Shown here: positions 52,065 through 61,818 of the stretch, one piece after another
Layout: every line of letters starts with the position of its first letter
How positions within the stretch are numbered: position 1 is the first letter of the stretch
From: Saprospiraceae bacterium UBA1994
GTDB taxonomy: Bacteria; Bacteroidota; Bacteroidia; Chitinophagales; Saprospiraceae
DNA: 64,000 nt
Assembly: GCA_002335865.1 (NCBI GenBank)
Contig: DDCY01000015.1
Span: forward strand, 45,219 to 109,218
Reading direction: 5' to 3'
Made by a program: the position numbers and the translations under genes
Notes under the pieces: model-generated
What the model was told of the DNA's origin: nothing
What the model saw: the letters and a program-made list of their open reading frames with translations, nothing else
Databases searched by the model: none

Positions 52065-52459
52065 GTGAAAATAGCAAAGAGCTTAACATGGATCATACTA
52101 ATACTTCTTATTGGGCTAGTTATAGCAGCCTTGGTCGTGCCCACAGTATTTAAAGATGAAGTATTTAAAATCACTCTAAATGATTATAAACTGTATAAGA
52201 TCCAATAAAAACTATTATCGAAACAACCAAAGTACAATTTATAAAAATTGTGGCGAAAGAAGTCGTGGACAATGTTAAGACTGTTGTCAATATAAAAGCA
52301 AAAGAGGTCAAAGACAGCGTAAAAACTGTTTTAAACAATCAACTTCAGAACTTAGAGAAACAAGTAGATCTTAACTCTCTGAAAGACAGTATCAAGGATA
52401 TATTGGACACTAAAACAGATAAAGACGTCGAAGAAATTAAAGAAAAATTAATGGGTTAG
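52065..52459 (+). pseudogene. Possible internally deleted AsmA-like gene remnant
   Basis: Two short frames follow each other. The first (52065-52208, GTG start, 47 residues) has a membrane helix followed by FKDEVF, the N-terminus of AsmA/TamB-like Bacteroidota proteins, then stops at IQ. The second frame, open from ~52207 (GTG at 52250), encodes a charged helical stretch (DSVKTVLNNQLQNLEKQ ... EIKEKLMG), resembling the Lys/Glu-rich C-terminal tails of the same proteins. A large in-frame part would be missing and the frame shifted at the join. Two independent small proteins (47 and 69 residues) are the alternative. Confidence 0.4.
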
Positions 52460-52602
52460 AATCCGTTTGGAAAGAAAAATAAGAACTGAAAAAAAACAGT
52501 GAACTCTTTGTTAAAATAGATTCAATTTTTATCAAGATATAAAAATACTCTGGCTTCTTTTAATTATATTTATTAACCAAATCAACAATACTTATTTAGA
52601 TC

Positions 52603-53601
52603 ATGTTAATCACTCGTGGCGACTTCATCGATGTATGGTCTAAACTCAAACAAAGAGGTAAAGGATTCCTGATATCTAAGCTCAATCCCTCTAAGATAAA
52701 TCGTACAAAGAGTGCTTTCAATGAAAGCGCTGTATCCTCTGCCAATTGGTGGATCATACCGGCTGTGCAAAAGAGGTGGAATAAAATGATCACCGGAGTA
52801 GATAAGATGGATTACGAAGATTATCTTATGGATAAATTTTTTGCTAGTACCAGTGCGCTTCGGTTACTGTCTATAGGCTCTGGAGTAAGTAGTCATGAGA
52901 TCAAACTTGCAAAACACAATCAACTTAACAAAGTAGTGTGTACTGATCTTGTACAATCGTTACTAGAAAAGGCAGCAATTAATGCCAAGGCTCAGGGATT
53001 GAGTAATATGCATTTTGTATGCGGAGATATCAATAATACGATACCCTCAGATGAAAAATTTGATATAATATTTTTTCATGCATCACTACATCATTTTTAC
53101 GATATCGATACTTTCATAAAAGAGACTGTAATACCTAGACTCAAACCAAATGGCCATATAGTAATCAATGAATATGTTGGTGTAAATAGATTGCAATTTC
53201 CTAAGCACCAAATTAAAGCAGTCAATCAATCTTTAACTCTCATTCCTCATGCACTGAAAAAAAGATATAAATCGAATGCATTAAAGAAAAAATTCTACGG
53301 AAGTGGACTAATTCGAATGATTCTAGCAGACCCTAGTGAATGTGTAGATGCTGATCAAATTCTTCCTACGCTGCACAAATACTGCACAGTAATAGAGGAG
53401 AAAGCCTATGGAGGAAATATACTAATGAATGCTCTAAAAGATATAGCTCACAACTTTGTACATGAAAGTTTTGAAGTAAATCAAACACTACAAATGTTAT
53501 TTGACTTTGAAGATGAATACTTAAAGAAGAATCAGAGTGATTTTTTGTTTGGTGTATATCAGCTTAAAAACAGTTGCGATTCAAAACCAAATAAAAATTA
53601 G
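52603..53601 (+). CDS. Class I SAM-dependent methyltransferase
   Basis: 332 residues. Motif I LLSIGSGVSSHEIKLA, acidic motif II CTDL, FVCGDIN and the DIIFFHASLHHFYD post-motif block mark a Methyltransf_11/12 fold (~85-220). N- and C-terminal extensions have no recognisable domain. Substrate unknown; the resemblance to lipid or small-molecule methyltransferases is only general. The stop codon overlaps that of the convergent rhomboid gene by 4 bp. Confidence 0.82.
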   Translation: MLITRGDFIDVWSKLKQRGKGFLISKLNPSKINRTKSAFNESAVSSANWWIIPAVQKRWNKMITGVDKMDYEDYLMDKFFASTSALRLLSIGSGVSSHEIKLAKHNQLNKVVCTDLVQSLLEKAAINAKAQGLSNMHFVCGDINNTIPSDEKFDIIFFHASLHHFYDIDTFIKETVIPRLKPNGHIVINEYVGVNRLQFPKHQIKAVNQSLTLIPHALKKRYKSNALKKKFYGSGLIRMILADPSECVDADQILPTLHKYCTVIEEKAYGGNILMNALKDIAHNFVHESFEVNQTLQMLFDFEDEYLKKNQSDFLFGVYQLKNSCDSKPNKN

Positions 53602-54230
53602 CCAAAAGGGAAATCATTGGTCAGTTTACTTATGAAGTCAATAAAAATAGTTGGTCTATAAATAATCGTTATTACGACACCTGCTACAGCTCCCCAAAAG
53701 TGCGCATCATGTCCTATATTATCTCTAGAGTTTTTAGCGGACCAAGACTCATACCATAAATATAAAACTCCGAATACGATAGCTGGTATAGGTACCACAA
53801 AAAATAATCCGAGCATAGACCATGGCATAAAGAGTATAAAGGCAAACAATATTCCCGATACTCCTCCAGAAGCTCCAATAGCGGAATAATTGGGGTTGTC
53901 TTGATGTTTGAAATATGTAGGTGTATCGGCTAAAATAATAGTCAACAAGTACATCACTAGAAAAAGTATCGCCCCCATAGTGGGACCAAACATTCCTTTG
54001 TACCAATATTCTACATGTCTACCAAATTCATGAAATACATACATATTGATACCTAAGTGTACCCAACTACCGTGCAAGAAGCCTGAGGTTACCCATCGAT
54101 AATATTGCTTTTTTCTTTTCTCAGTATAAGGATGATGTTTAAACTGATCAAATAACTGTCTATTAGTAAATGCAGGGATCGAAACCATACAGGTAATAAT
54201 TACAATAATAAGAGTAACGGATAATGTCAT
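53598..54230 (-). CDS. Rhomboid-family intramembrane serine protease
   Basis: 210 residues, about six membrane segments. Catalytic Ser in GASGGVSG (GxSG) and His in DAHFWGAVAG, the rhomboid Ser-His dyad; SGFLHGSWVHLGINMY is the conserved loop-and-helix motif. Cleaves transmembrane substrates. It begins 2 bp after rlmH, so it is transcribed with it. Confidence 0.9.
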   Translation of the reverse strand: MTLSVTLIIVIITCMVSIPAFTNRQLFDQFKHHPYTEKRKKQYYRWVTSGFLHGSWVHLGINMYVFHEFGRHVEYWYKGMFGPTMGAILFLVMYLLTIILADTPTYFKHQDNPNYSAIGASGGVSGILFAFILFMPWSMLGLFFVVPIPAIVFGVLYLWYESWSAKNSRDNIGHDAHFWGAVAGVVITIIYRPTIFIDFISKLTNDFPFG

Positions 54231-54232
54231 GT

Positions 54233-54700
54233 CTAGCTGTTGTGATATTTTTCGTTACGCAATATAGTATATGCACGATAGAGTTGCTCAGTAAAGAATA
54301 ACCTAATCATCTGATGTGAGAATGTCATTTGAGACAATGATAGTTTCTGGTCTGCTCTTTTAATAAGGGTCTCATGTGCACCATATGCTCCTGCAACCAC
54401 AAACACTACCCTTTTGATAGATCTAAGCTGCATATGTCCAAGAGCTGCAGCAAAGTCCTCAGAGGAGTATTCTTTGCCTTTCTCATCTAACAGCATCAGG
54501 TAATCTGTGGGTAATAGATATTTCATGACTTGCTCAGCCTCTAATTGTTTCAGTGCCTCATTGCTTTTCTGAGGCTTCACATCCTTGATGACCTCTAGTT
54601 TAAACTTACAATAATGAGATAATCTCTTGGTATATATATCTATACCTTGCTGCAGATACTTCTCACTTGTCTTCCCAATGCACCAAAGCTGTATTTGCAT
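54233..54700 (-). CDS. rlmH: 23S rRNA (pseudouridine-1915-N3) methyltransferase RlmH
   Basis: 155 residues. LWCIGKTSEKYLQQGIDIY, LLDEKGKEYSSEDFA, FVVAGAYG and the C-terminal SQMTFSHQMIRLFFTEQLYRA are the SPOUT/trefoil-knot RlmH blocks. It methylates pseudouridine 1915 in helix 69 of 23S rRNA. First gene of a two-gene unit with the rhomboid protease. Confidence 0.96.
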   Translation of the reverse strand: MQIQLWCIGKTSEKYLQQGIDIYTKRLSHYCKFKLEVIKDVKPQKSNEALKQLEAEQVMKYLLPTDYLMLLDEKGKEYSSEDFAAALGHMQLRSIKRVVFVVAGAYGAHETLIKRADQKLSLSQMTFSHQMIRLFFTEQLYRAYTILRNEKYHNS

Positions 54701-55233
54701 GTATATTTTTTGTTTAAACTCAATAGATCAAAGGTAAGAAAGATATGTAAGAGGTTAGTTGAAAGTAAAAGTCAGTTGTCGGCCAAACTAGGATAAAGTC
54801 ACATCACTGATATGTGATAAGCTTGATCTACTCTTTAAGCCATTCAATGACAAGAAATACTTGTTGATGATTTGACGAAATTTAAGAACCAATTTTATCT
54901 AAATATCATTTGCCTAATGGATGCGAAGCATAACAAAATTGAAAACAACATACTCCATATCATCATAAGGTTTTAACTAAGAAGAAATAGCCCCTCTCCT
55001 AGATTTAGTTCTAAATCTTCAGACTCAATCGATAATTCATGGAAAGGGATGTATTATACATACCAAAATGGCAGTAGTGAAGTACTAAGTGAGTTGTCCT
55101 GAAAAAATAAAAGACTCCGTATCGCAAATAAAAGACAAGTCTTAAAGAGCCTAATCATGCACTCTTACCTATTACCTTTACTTTATGATCTATGGTGTAA
55201 TACCGCATATAATACTTAATGCCAAATAAACTA
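54701..55233. other. Intergenic 533 bp, no gene seen
   Basis: Only very short frames (19 residues at most). AAGACT/AGTCTT arms near 55110-55145 are weak. Nothing else is supported. Confidence 0.4.
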
Positions 55234-56040
55234 TTACTCAAAGATTGGTGTGATTTGATAGCCTTTATCAGTCAATAGATGGAGCATACCATTTTTGCCC
55301 GCAAGATGCGCTGCACCCACAGCAGCAAATAGAGACATATCCGCACTCAGTTCTACAAAGCGATTGACCATGTTTTTATTTCTTCTATATAGCATTAATA
55401 ATCTAAGAGATCCTAGAGATTTCTTACTCTTGCGATATAACTTATGAAATCGTCCCTCAGCATACAGATTACCTAGAATCGTTATTGATTTACCATATTT
55501 ATTTACGTTTCTGAGAACTTGTTTGAGGCTAGTGACCTGATATTTCATAGGTATAGATGCCAATATCTCTATCTGATCTTGCACTGATTCTAATCCATAA
55601 AGCTCTTTATCTAACTTCAAGGCATAATTCCATAAATGGTGATCTAACGCTAGTTCATTTTCAACATCGACAAAGGACTCCGCTATTATATTAGAAATTG
55701 CCATTGGTTTCAGATTTTCTACTTGGGTGAGTTTAGTACCTGTGACTTTATAGAAAATAGACGACATTCTTTTGTATTGCCGTTTAGTATAAAAGTCTGA
55801 TAGAGATTGATCAGGTAGAAGCTGGAAGTGTTGATGTAAATCTGCCTGTTCTGCAGCATCTAGATTCATTTCACCTGCGTAACTATCCGTGAGAGGTACG
55901 TATTTTTCAGCTAATAAAGCATAAGAATAAGCTTTTGAGCTTTTGAGATGCATAGTACCCATAAGGTAACTAGTGCGATCCTTCTCAGGATCATAAACAG
56001 CCCACAATACAGATTCTCTTTTACTTACTGCCATGTACAA
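55234..56040 (-). CDS. TraB/GumN-family protein
   Basis: 268 residues. SYLMGTMHLKS (GTxH motif near the N-terminus), LPPDQSLSDFY-type and the C-terminal AVGAAHLAGKNGMLHLL are TraB/GumN signatures. Related to putative metalloproteases with two GxxH motifs; biochemical role is uncertain. Unlike many Bacteroidota TraB proteins it has no obvious signal peptide: it begins MAVSKRESVLWAVYDPEKD. An earlier start is limited by upstream stops. Confidence 0.82.
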   Translation of the reverse strand: MYMAVSKRESVLWAVYDPEKDRTSYLMGTMHLKSSKAYSYALLAEKYVPLTDSYAGEMNLDAAEQADLHQHFQLLPDQSLSDFYTKRQYKRMSSIFYKVTGTKLTQVENLKPMAISNIIAESFVDVENELALDHHLWNYALKLDKELYGLESVQDQIEILASIPMKYQVTSLKQVLRNVNKYGKSITILGNLYAEGRFHKLYRKSKKSLGSLRLLMLYRRNKNMVNRFVELSADMSLFAAVGAAHLAGKNGMLHLLTDKGYQITPIFE

Positions 56041-56122
56041 CTTCTATATCCAAACTATATAGACCTCTAAGACATAACATCTGCCATCCTTTTTGACTTT
56101 TTTCATATTACTCCAATCAGAA

Positions 56123-56614
56123 TTAGATTCTTACTGGAGAAGAATAGTCGAAAGGAAGCGTGTTAGACATTTTCACATCGGACAGCGTCATTAATGTCTT
56201 TAGTCTTTCTATTTCTTCAATTTGACTTAATGTCTTGAATAAAAGTTGCTCGTAATCTTGCAGATCTTTACAAACAATCTTTAGTAGAAAATCAGCATCA
56301 CCTGTAATGATATAGCACTCAACGATTTCTGTCACTTCTTTAATCTTCTTAATGAAGCTCTCCAAAGCATTTTCTTTCTGCCACGCTAATGATACAAGTA
56401 CAAACGTACGAACGTTAAGTCCTAGCTTTGAAGCATCTACTTTAGCATGATAGCTTTTAATTATTTCAGTTTGCTCTAACTTTTTTACTCTTTCTAAAGT
56501 TGGTGCTGGAGATAGACCAATCTTTTTAGATAAATCTAGATTAGTAATTTTACTATTCTCTTGTAATATTTTAAGAATCTTAAGATCAATTTTATCAAAT
56601 TTGGTACCTGCCAT
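56123..56614 (-). CDS. Lrp/AsnC-family transcriptional regulator
   Basis: 163 residues. N-terminal HTH (DLKILKILQENSKITNLDLSKKIGLSPAPTLERVKKLE) and C-terminal RAM ligand-binding domain (IVECYIITGDADFLLKI, then LPFDYS tail). Binds DNA as dimers/octamers responding to amino acids. The 326-bp region upstream has no gene and should carry its own control sites, but I found no clear dyad. Confidence 0.93.
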   Translation of the reverse strand: MAGTKFDKIDLKILKILQENSKITNLDLSKKIGLSPAPTLERVKKLEQTEIIKSYHAKVDASKLGLNVRTFVLVSLAWQKENALESFIKKIKEVTEIVECYIITGDADFLLKIVCKDLQDYEQLLFKTLSQIEEIERLKTLMTLSDVKMSNTLPFDYSSPVRI

Positions 56615-56940
56615 ATATCAATTTATTTATAACTAATTAGTAATAGTTTTTAACTTACTCGAAGCAAAAGATATGGTTTGAGATGCTCATTTCAAGCTAC
56701 AAGTCTAATCTTCGACAATAAATTAAAATGAAACGCAAAGAAAATATAATATTTATTGATTTCACACTATAGCATATAAAAAATTATATATTTATCAAAA
56801 TAGGATATTTTCCAAATAATTATATGATTGTTGCAACATTTATTGATCTCGTAAAAATACCACTATTCTTTAATTTATCGATTTTTCATCAAAATGCCAA
56901 AGTTGATTGTGACAATCTTTCCTGACCACAATTAGGTATA
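56615..56940. other. Intergenic 326 bp, no gene seen
   Basis: Very AT-rich, no coding frame or clear hairpin. Presumed regulatory region of the Lrp gene. Confidence 0.4.
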
Positions 56941-57816
56941 TTAATTGGTAGCAAGTGACTCATCAGGCTTTGTATGCTTCCATCTTCGATGAGTCCATAG
57001 CCAATCAGTCTTGTTATTTCTAATATGCTCCTCTAATTCTATGCAATACGTATCGAGTATAGAGCCATAAGATGCTTCTACTGGATTTAGTTCTAGAGCT
57101 GTATTGTATACTTCATAATATCCACGTTTAGCTCTTCTTATCCTAAAATGAAAAACAGGCATATCGTACTCTTTTGCAAATTTCTCAGCGCCATACTGCA
57201 CTGCCGTATATCTACCAAAAAACTTTGTCCAATAAGCGCTTTTAGCTCGATGTGGAGATTGATCCGATGCGAAAAAATATACTGTGGGTTCAGTAGTTTC
57301 AGATATTACTTTTTTCACTTCTGCTTTTGGAATTGCTCGACAACCGAATTTAGTTCGAGAGTCTACTACTTTTTTGTGAAGAAACTTATTACTCAAGGGT
57401 GTCATTATGCCTAATGATTGATGACTTAGCACTTTATCACTTATAACCATCCATTCCCAATTACTTACATGACTTATAAGTCCTACAATACTCCTCCCTT
57501 GGTCAAAATATGGCTTTAGATTATCTACATCGTGCACTACCATACGCTTACTCAACTCTTTCTCACTGATGCTAAACAACTTCAAGGATTCTATGATCAC
57601 ATCACAAAAGTTTTTGTAAAACCCTCTAGCCAGCTGCTTTCGTTCAACCTCTGACATTTCTGGAAATGCTATAAAAAGATTCTCTTTTACTACCTCCTTA
57701 CGATATCCGATAACATAGTATGTTAGAACAAACAAGACATCTGCGAGTCGATATAGTATCCACATAGGCAATAATGACAGCGGCTTTACTATAAAGTAGT
57801 ATAGGATTTGGACCAT
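56941..57816 (-). CDS. LpxL/HtrB-like lipid A acyltransferase
   Basis: 291 residues. N-terminal membrane anchor (LLPMWILYRLADVLFVLTYYVIGYRK), then H-x4-Glu in ISHVSNWEWM (~116-121), FFASDQSPHRAKS and a C-terminal WLWTHRRWK, the LpxL-type signature. Late acyltransferase adding secondary acyl chains to lipid A. It is 12 bp downstream of a TlpA-like gene on the same strand. Confidence 0.92.
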   Translation of the reverse strand: MVQILYYFIVKPLSLLPMWILYRLADVLFVLTYYVIGYRKEVVKENLFIAFPEMSEVERKQLARGFYKNFCDVIIESLKLFSISEKELSKRMVVHDVDNLKPYFDQGRSIVGLISHVSNWEWMVISDKVLSHQSLGIMTPLSNKFLHKKVVDSRTKFGCRAIPKAEVKKVISETTEPTVYFFASDQSPHRAKSAYWTKFFGRYTAVQYGAEKFAKEYDMPVFHFRIRRAKRGYYEVYNTALELNPVEASYGSILDTYCIELEEHIRNNKTDWLWTHRRWKHTKPDESLATN

Positions 57817-57828
57817 AGTAATGGTATT

Positions 57829-59259
57829 CTATTCTTCGATTATCTCTTTTTCTGCGTCCTCTAGACGAATAATTTCATCTATCACTTGGCTTAACTTATC
57901 AGCAGGAATATCTTTTATTATGATCTCCTTATTTTTATCGAGTACAATGATCTTAGGTGTTTTTGTTACAAACATTTTTCTCTGAAATCTGATAAACTCA
58001 TCTCCAGTATTGTGCAATCTCAGCATATCCTTATCCTCCAGTGAATCCCAGCAACCTTTGAATTTCTCTCCACCTTTTGTGCATATACTAACAGTCTTTA
58101 CCCCTTTAGCAAGATATTCATCATTGAACTTTACTACATGAGGCATAGCTTTCTTACAGTGACCACAATTTGGAGCCCAAAATACTAGTACCGTATAATC
58201 AGCTTCAATATCTCTGATTTTTATTGCCGTACCATCCTTCTCATATGTAGTTACATCTGGAATCGTATTCCCTATCAATAATGGCTTAAGCTTATTAGCA
58301 TTGTCTACTATTTTAGCCAATGTTTCTGCTTTTACCCAAGGTGCCTTACCATTAGCGTAGTACTTATCGACTATATGCACGTATATCGCATCTTGTCCAA
58401 CCATTTTCATTTGGGCATATTGATTAAGAAAATATGATGTATAAAACTTAAGAGCCTCTTCATTATCAGTAAACTTGGATAGTATGTAATCTATGGCTAT
58501 GATTGTACTGTCTGGCAATGGTGCGTTGAGCTTCTGCATATAATACTCTATCCTATCGTGCAGGAATGGTGTTCTGATAATCGCAGGGAAATTAAAATTC
58601 ACATTGTCGAAATAATGCTCTCTGTAGTATCTAAATCGTTTCGCCTGTATTTCTGCTGGAGTACCCTCAGTTATTTTAGGTATATCCACCTGAAAATTAG
58701 CGGCTATAAGTGCTGCCGTAATCGTAGTAGGTTGATCAGTTACTAATTTTTCCTGGTATTCTAATATTTCGAGATCCAATACATCAATCTGCTCATTGAT
58801 CTTTGCCACATCTATTCCTAGCGAATCAGCATCTATTAGTTCTTTCTGCAGCCTTATATTTTCCGGTCTACGTTTGTTAAGGTAACGTAGATAGTCATAG
58901 AATAACTTATTCTCATCTGACCCGCTGCTCTTTAGCTCAGAAAGATTTGTGTAGTCCATCTTTATCTCAAATTCTTGATCATCTTCAGGTATAATAAACT
59001 GAGAAAACTGATGATCGGGGATAGTAATCGCAATATAAACTCCTGACTCAAACAATGAATCTGCTTCTAATCGAAAACTCTTTTCATTGGATTTACGGAT
59101 GAGCGTATCCTTTACCAGCTGCCTGTCAGCATAATAGTTACCAACTATAAGTGTATCATTCATATAGTTGTCTATATTGATTTCGATATCTACTTTCTGG
59201 GCAGTCACTGACGTAAAAGCAAAAAATGTAAGTAGCAAAAGTGTATAAAATCTATTCAC
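57829..59259 (-). CDS. Thioredoxin-family (TlpA-like) protein, DUF5106-type
   Basis: 476 residues. Signal peptide (LLLTFFAFTSVTAQ). The N-terminal ~330 residues resemble DUF4369/DUF5106 domains that precede TlpA modules in Bacteroidota; the C-terminal module has FWAPNCGHCKKAMPHVVKF, a CGHC active site near residues 366-369, and TPKIIVLDKNKE. Periplasmic redox role. Followed by an LpxL-like gene 12 bp away, probably by chance of operon order. Confidence 0.88.
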   Translation of the reverse strand: MNRFYTLLLLTFFAFTSVTAQKVDIEINIDNYMNDTLIVGNYYADRQLVKDTLIRKSNEKSFRLEADSLFESGVYIAITIPDHQFSQFIIPEDDQEFEIKMDYTNLSELKSSGSDENKLFYDYLRYLNKRRPENIRLQKELIDADSLGIDVAKINEQIDVLDLEILEYQEKLVTDQPTTITAALIAANFQVDIPKITEGTPAEIQAKRFRYYREHYFDNVNFNFPAIIRTPFLHDRIEYYMQKLNAPLPDSTIIAIDYILSKFTDNEEALKFYTSYFLNQYAQMKMVGQDAIYVHIVDKYYANGKAPWVKAETLAKIVDNANKLKPLLIGNTIPDVTTYEKDGTAIKIRDIEADYTVLVFWAPNCGHCKKAMPHVVKFNDEYLAKGVKTVSICTKGGEKFKGCWDSLEDKDMLRLHNTGDEFIRFQRKMFVTKTPKIIVLDKNKEIIIKDIPADKLSQVIDEIIRLEDAEKEIIEE

Positions 59260-59407
59260 GTATTTCTGATTGTCTATTTATTAAAAGATGAAATGTTACT
59301 AAATATTACTTTGTAAGTCATATGCATTCAGATCGTTAATAAAACATATAACGCTATATACATTTTTAAATGAGATGGTTATTTAAATATTATTTAACGA
59401 TTAACTG

Positions 59408-60340
59408 CTAGCCTCTTACACCCGCTAATAAGTATAAAACAGCCATTCTTACTGCTACACCATTTTCTACTTGTTGCAATATGAGAGAATGATCAGAATC
59501 AGCTACATCACTAGTAATCTCGACACCTCTGTTGATCGGTCCAGGATGCATTACCGTTATCTCTTTGTCTAATCTATTAAGCCTATCCTTATTCACACCG
59601 TAGTAGAGTGAATATTCCCTCAATGATGGAATGTATTTGATATCTTGCCTCTCCAGTTGAATACGAAGGATATTTGCAATGTCACACCATGCCAAGGCTT
59701 TATCTATATCGTACTCCACTAACACACCCAAGGAGACTATATGCTTAGGAATCAGTGTTGGCGGTCCACATACCATTACTTTTGCACCCAATTTCTGCAG
59801 ACAATATATATTGGATAAGGCAACTCTACTGTGCATCACATCACCAATAATCACTACCTTTTTACCTTTGAGATTACCTACTTTCTCCGTCATGGAGAAT
59901 GCGTCTAATAATGCTTGTGTTGGATGCTCATGAGTACCATCTCCAGCATTGACAATATTAGCATCTATATGTTGTGCTAGAAAATGATGTGCTCCAGGTG
60001 CTGGATGTCTCATAACTACCATATCCACCTTCATCGAGAGGATATTATTTACGGTGTCCAGTAAGGTCTCTCCTTTCTTCACTGAGCTACTTGCTGCAGA
60101 AAAGTTAACTGTATCCGCAGATAGCCTCTTCTCGGCCAACTCAAACGATATCCGAGTACGAGTACTATTTTCAAAAAATAAATTTGCTATGGTAACGTCC
60201 CTTAGAGAGGGTACCTTCTTAATAGGTCTATTAATTACCTCTTTGAAATTTTGAGCGGTTTTAAAAATAAGATTGATATCATCAGTATTGATATACTTAA
60301 TGCCTAATAGGTGCTTCGTACTCAGTTGAGACTGACTCAT
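59408..60340 (-). CDS. pyrB: Aspartate carbamoyltransferase, catalytic subunit
   Basis: 310 residues. Carbamoyl-phosphate loop FENSTRTRISFELA, HPAPGAHHFLA, GDGTHEHPTQALLDAF, VIIGDVMHSRVALSN and PGPINRGVEI are diagnostic of PyrB. Commits carbamoyl phosphate to pyrimidine synthesis. Transcribed after pyrR, 39 bp upstream; no regulatory chain pyrI is seen, as usual in this phylum. Confidence 0.97.
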   Translation of the reverse strand: MSQSQLSTKHLLGIKYINTDDINLIFKTAQNFKEVINRPIKKVPSLRDVTIANLFFENSTRTRISFELAEKRLSADTVNFSAASSSVKKGETLLDTVNNILSMKVDMVVMRHPAPGAHHFLAQHIDANIVNAGDGTHEHPTQALLDAFSMTEKVGNLKGKKVVIIGDVMHSRVALSNIYCLQKLGAKVMVCGPPTLIPKHIVSLGVLVEYDIDKALAWCDIANILRIQLERQDIKYIPSLREYSLYYGVNKDRLNRLDKEITVMHPGPINRGVEITSDVADSDHSLILQQVENGVAVRMAVLYLLAGVRG

Positions 60341-60379
60341 TTGCTACTAACCGTTTTTAGTTTTTTAGTTTTTCGATTA

Positions 60380-60934
60380 TCATTTCGCCGTTTTGGCAGA
60401 AAACAACAATATCTTATCTTCCTCTTCTACGTGATTATATTCTACTTTGACATATGCTTCATCATATGCGTCTACTACTATACCCGTGTAGTTGGGTTGT
60501 ATAGGTAAGTGTCTGTTAAACCTTCTGTCTACCATCACAAGTAATTCAATTTTTGATGGACGTCCAAAATCCTGTAAGGCCGCCATAGCCGCATGTATAG
60601 TACGGCCTGAAAACAGAACATCGTCAACAAGTATTACATCTTTACCATCTATGTCAAACTCAATATCCGTCTCACTGGCCTTAATTGGTTCAGTACGTAT
60701 CCGGTAATCATCTCTGTAGAATGTTATATCGAGCTTTCCAACGTTCATCTTACTTCCACGTTCAAGCATAGTTAGTCTCTCAGCAATACGCTCGGCAAGA
60801 AATATACCTCTCTCCTGTATACCAATAATACACTTCTCATTGACTGCTGGATAATTTTCGATGATCTCATAGCATAGCCTATCCAGAGTAAGTCTGAATT
60901 GATCATTTTTTAATAATGTCTTTGCTCTTGCCAT
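60380..60934 (-). CDS. pyrR: PyrR: pyr operon regulator / uracil phosphoribosyltransferase
   Basis: 184 residues from ATG 60934; the frame extends 13 codons further upstream, but ARAKTLLKNDQFRLTLDRLCYEI is the usual beginning. PRPP loop VILVDDVLFSGRTIHAAMAAL, GIQERGIFLAERIAERL and MVDRRFNRHLPIQP are PyrR blocks. In Bacillus it binds pyr mRNA; an attenuation site before pyrB here was not identified. Next to pyrB on the same strand. Confidence 0.93.
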   Translation of the reverse strand: MARAKTLLKNDQFRLTLDRLCYEIIENYPAVNEKCIIGIQERGIFLAERIAERLTMLERGSKMNVGKLDITFYRDDYRIRTEPIKASETDIEFDIDGKDVILVDDVLFSGRTIHAAMAALQDFGRPSKIELLVMVDRRFNRHLPIQPNYTGIVVDAYDEAYVKVEYNHVEEEDKILLFSAKTAK

Positions 60935-61281
60935 ACAACAACAAAGATAAGAAGTTAAACCCAAATCACGCATTAGAGAATCTATAAGTCTTCAACTTAA
61001 ATATTGCAAGGAGGTTAGTTAACTATACTCTTCTCAAACACATAAAATTTTGATTGCAAATCTGATATCAGGTCCTTGTGTTTTAGATCCATATATATAA
61101 GGAGTCCATATATATAAGGAGTCCATATATTTTCTTATTTTCAAAAAATTAGTGTGATCGTTGAAATTCATTATAAAATAGCCTTGTACCTATTGATGAG
61201 TTTTGAAGACTATTTTGAAAGTTTGGTCAGCGTATGCCACAATTCCACTCCGACGATGCGTTTACTAATTAAAATGCTTAA
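60935..61281. other. Gap with short tandem repeat between pyrR and rsmD
   Basis: 347 bp without a supported gene; its only notable content is the 17-bp tandem repeat listed separately. Confidence 0.5.
61088..61130. repeat. 17-bp tandem repeat (TCCATATATATAAGGAG), 2.5 copies
   Basis: Copies at 61088-61104 and 61105-61121 are identical and a third begins at 61122 (TCCATATAT). The unit holds an AGGAG box and a TATATATA tract. The gap lies upstream of pyrR and downstream of rsmD, so on the minus strand it precedes pyrR. Confidence 0.9.
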
Positions 61282-61818
61282 TCATTCAAAAAAACTAAAA
61301 ATGCAACCTCCATACTTCCGGACATCAACAAATCTTTTGTGTTCTTCGAAAGAATTTTGCTGATCATGCTCTATAACTAATATTCCATCAGTCGCTAGCA
61401 AGCCATTATCCAAGATTAGATCAGGTAATTGGTTCAGCGTCTTTAGATGATATGGTGGATCAGCGAATATGAAATCATATTGCTCATCAGCGGATTTAAT
61501 GAATCGAAATACATCAGATTTCAAAACAGTTAAATTATTTTCTACATCCAATTCTTTAGCAGTCTTTCTGACAAAAGCTATACACTTCCCAAAACTATCT
61601 ACATAAGTAACATCCGTACTTCCTCGAGAAACAAACTCATAACAGTGATTACCAGTACCACCAAATAGATCTAGCATCTTGGTTTCTTCAAAGTCAATCC
61701 TATTTTGCAGAATGTTATATAGTGCTTCTTTTGCGTAATCAGTAGTCGGCCTAGTTGGCCAGTTGTTAGCAGGTGGATTAAATCTCCTCCTACCAAATTT
61801 TCCTCCTATGATACGCAT
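61282..61818 (-). CDS. rsmD: 16S rRNA (guanine-966-N2) methyltransferase RsmD
   Basis: 178 residues. MRIIGGKFGRRRFNPP and TRPTTDYAKEALYNIL at the N-terminus, SAM loop LDLFGGTGNHCYEF and catalytic DPPY (120-123). Methylates G966 in 16S rRNA. Last gene of a three-gene unit, overlapping the DUF3822 gene by 13 bp. Confidence 0.96.
   Translation of the reverse strand: MRIIGGKFGRRRFNPPANNWPTRPTTDYAKEALYNILQNRIDFEETKMLDLFGGTGNHCYEFVSRGSTDVTYVDSFGKCIAFVRKTAKELDVENNLTVLKSDVFRFIKSADEQYDFIFADPPYHLKTLNQLPDLILDNGLLATDGILVIEHDQQNSFEEHKRFVDVRKYGGCIFSFFE

Noticed and set aside
61154..61363. Plus-strand 69-residue frame opposite the rsmD 3' end
   Set aside because: It overlaps the end of rsmD on the other strand and has no conserved pattern.
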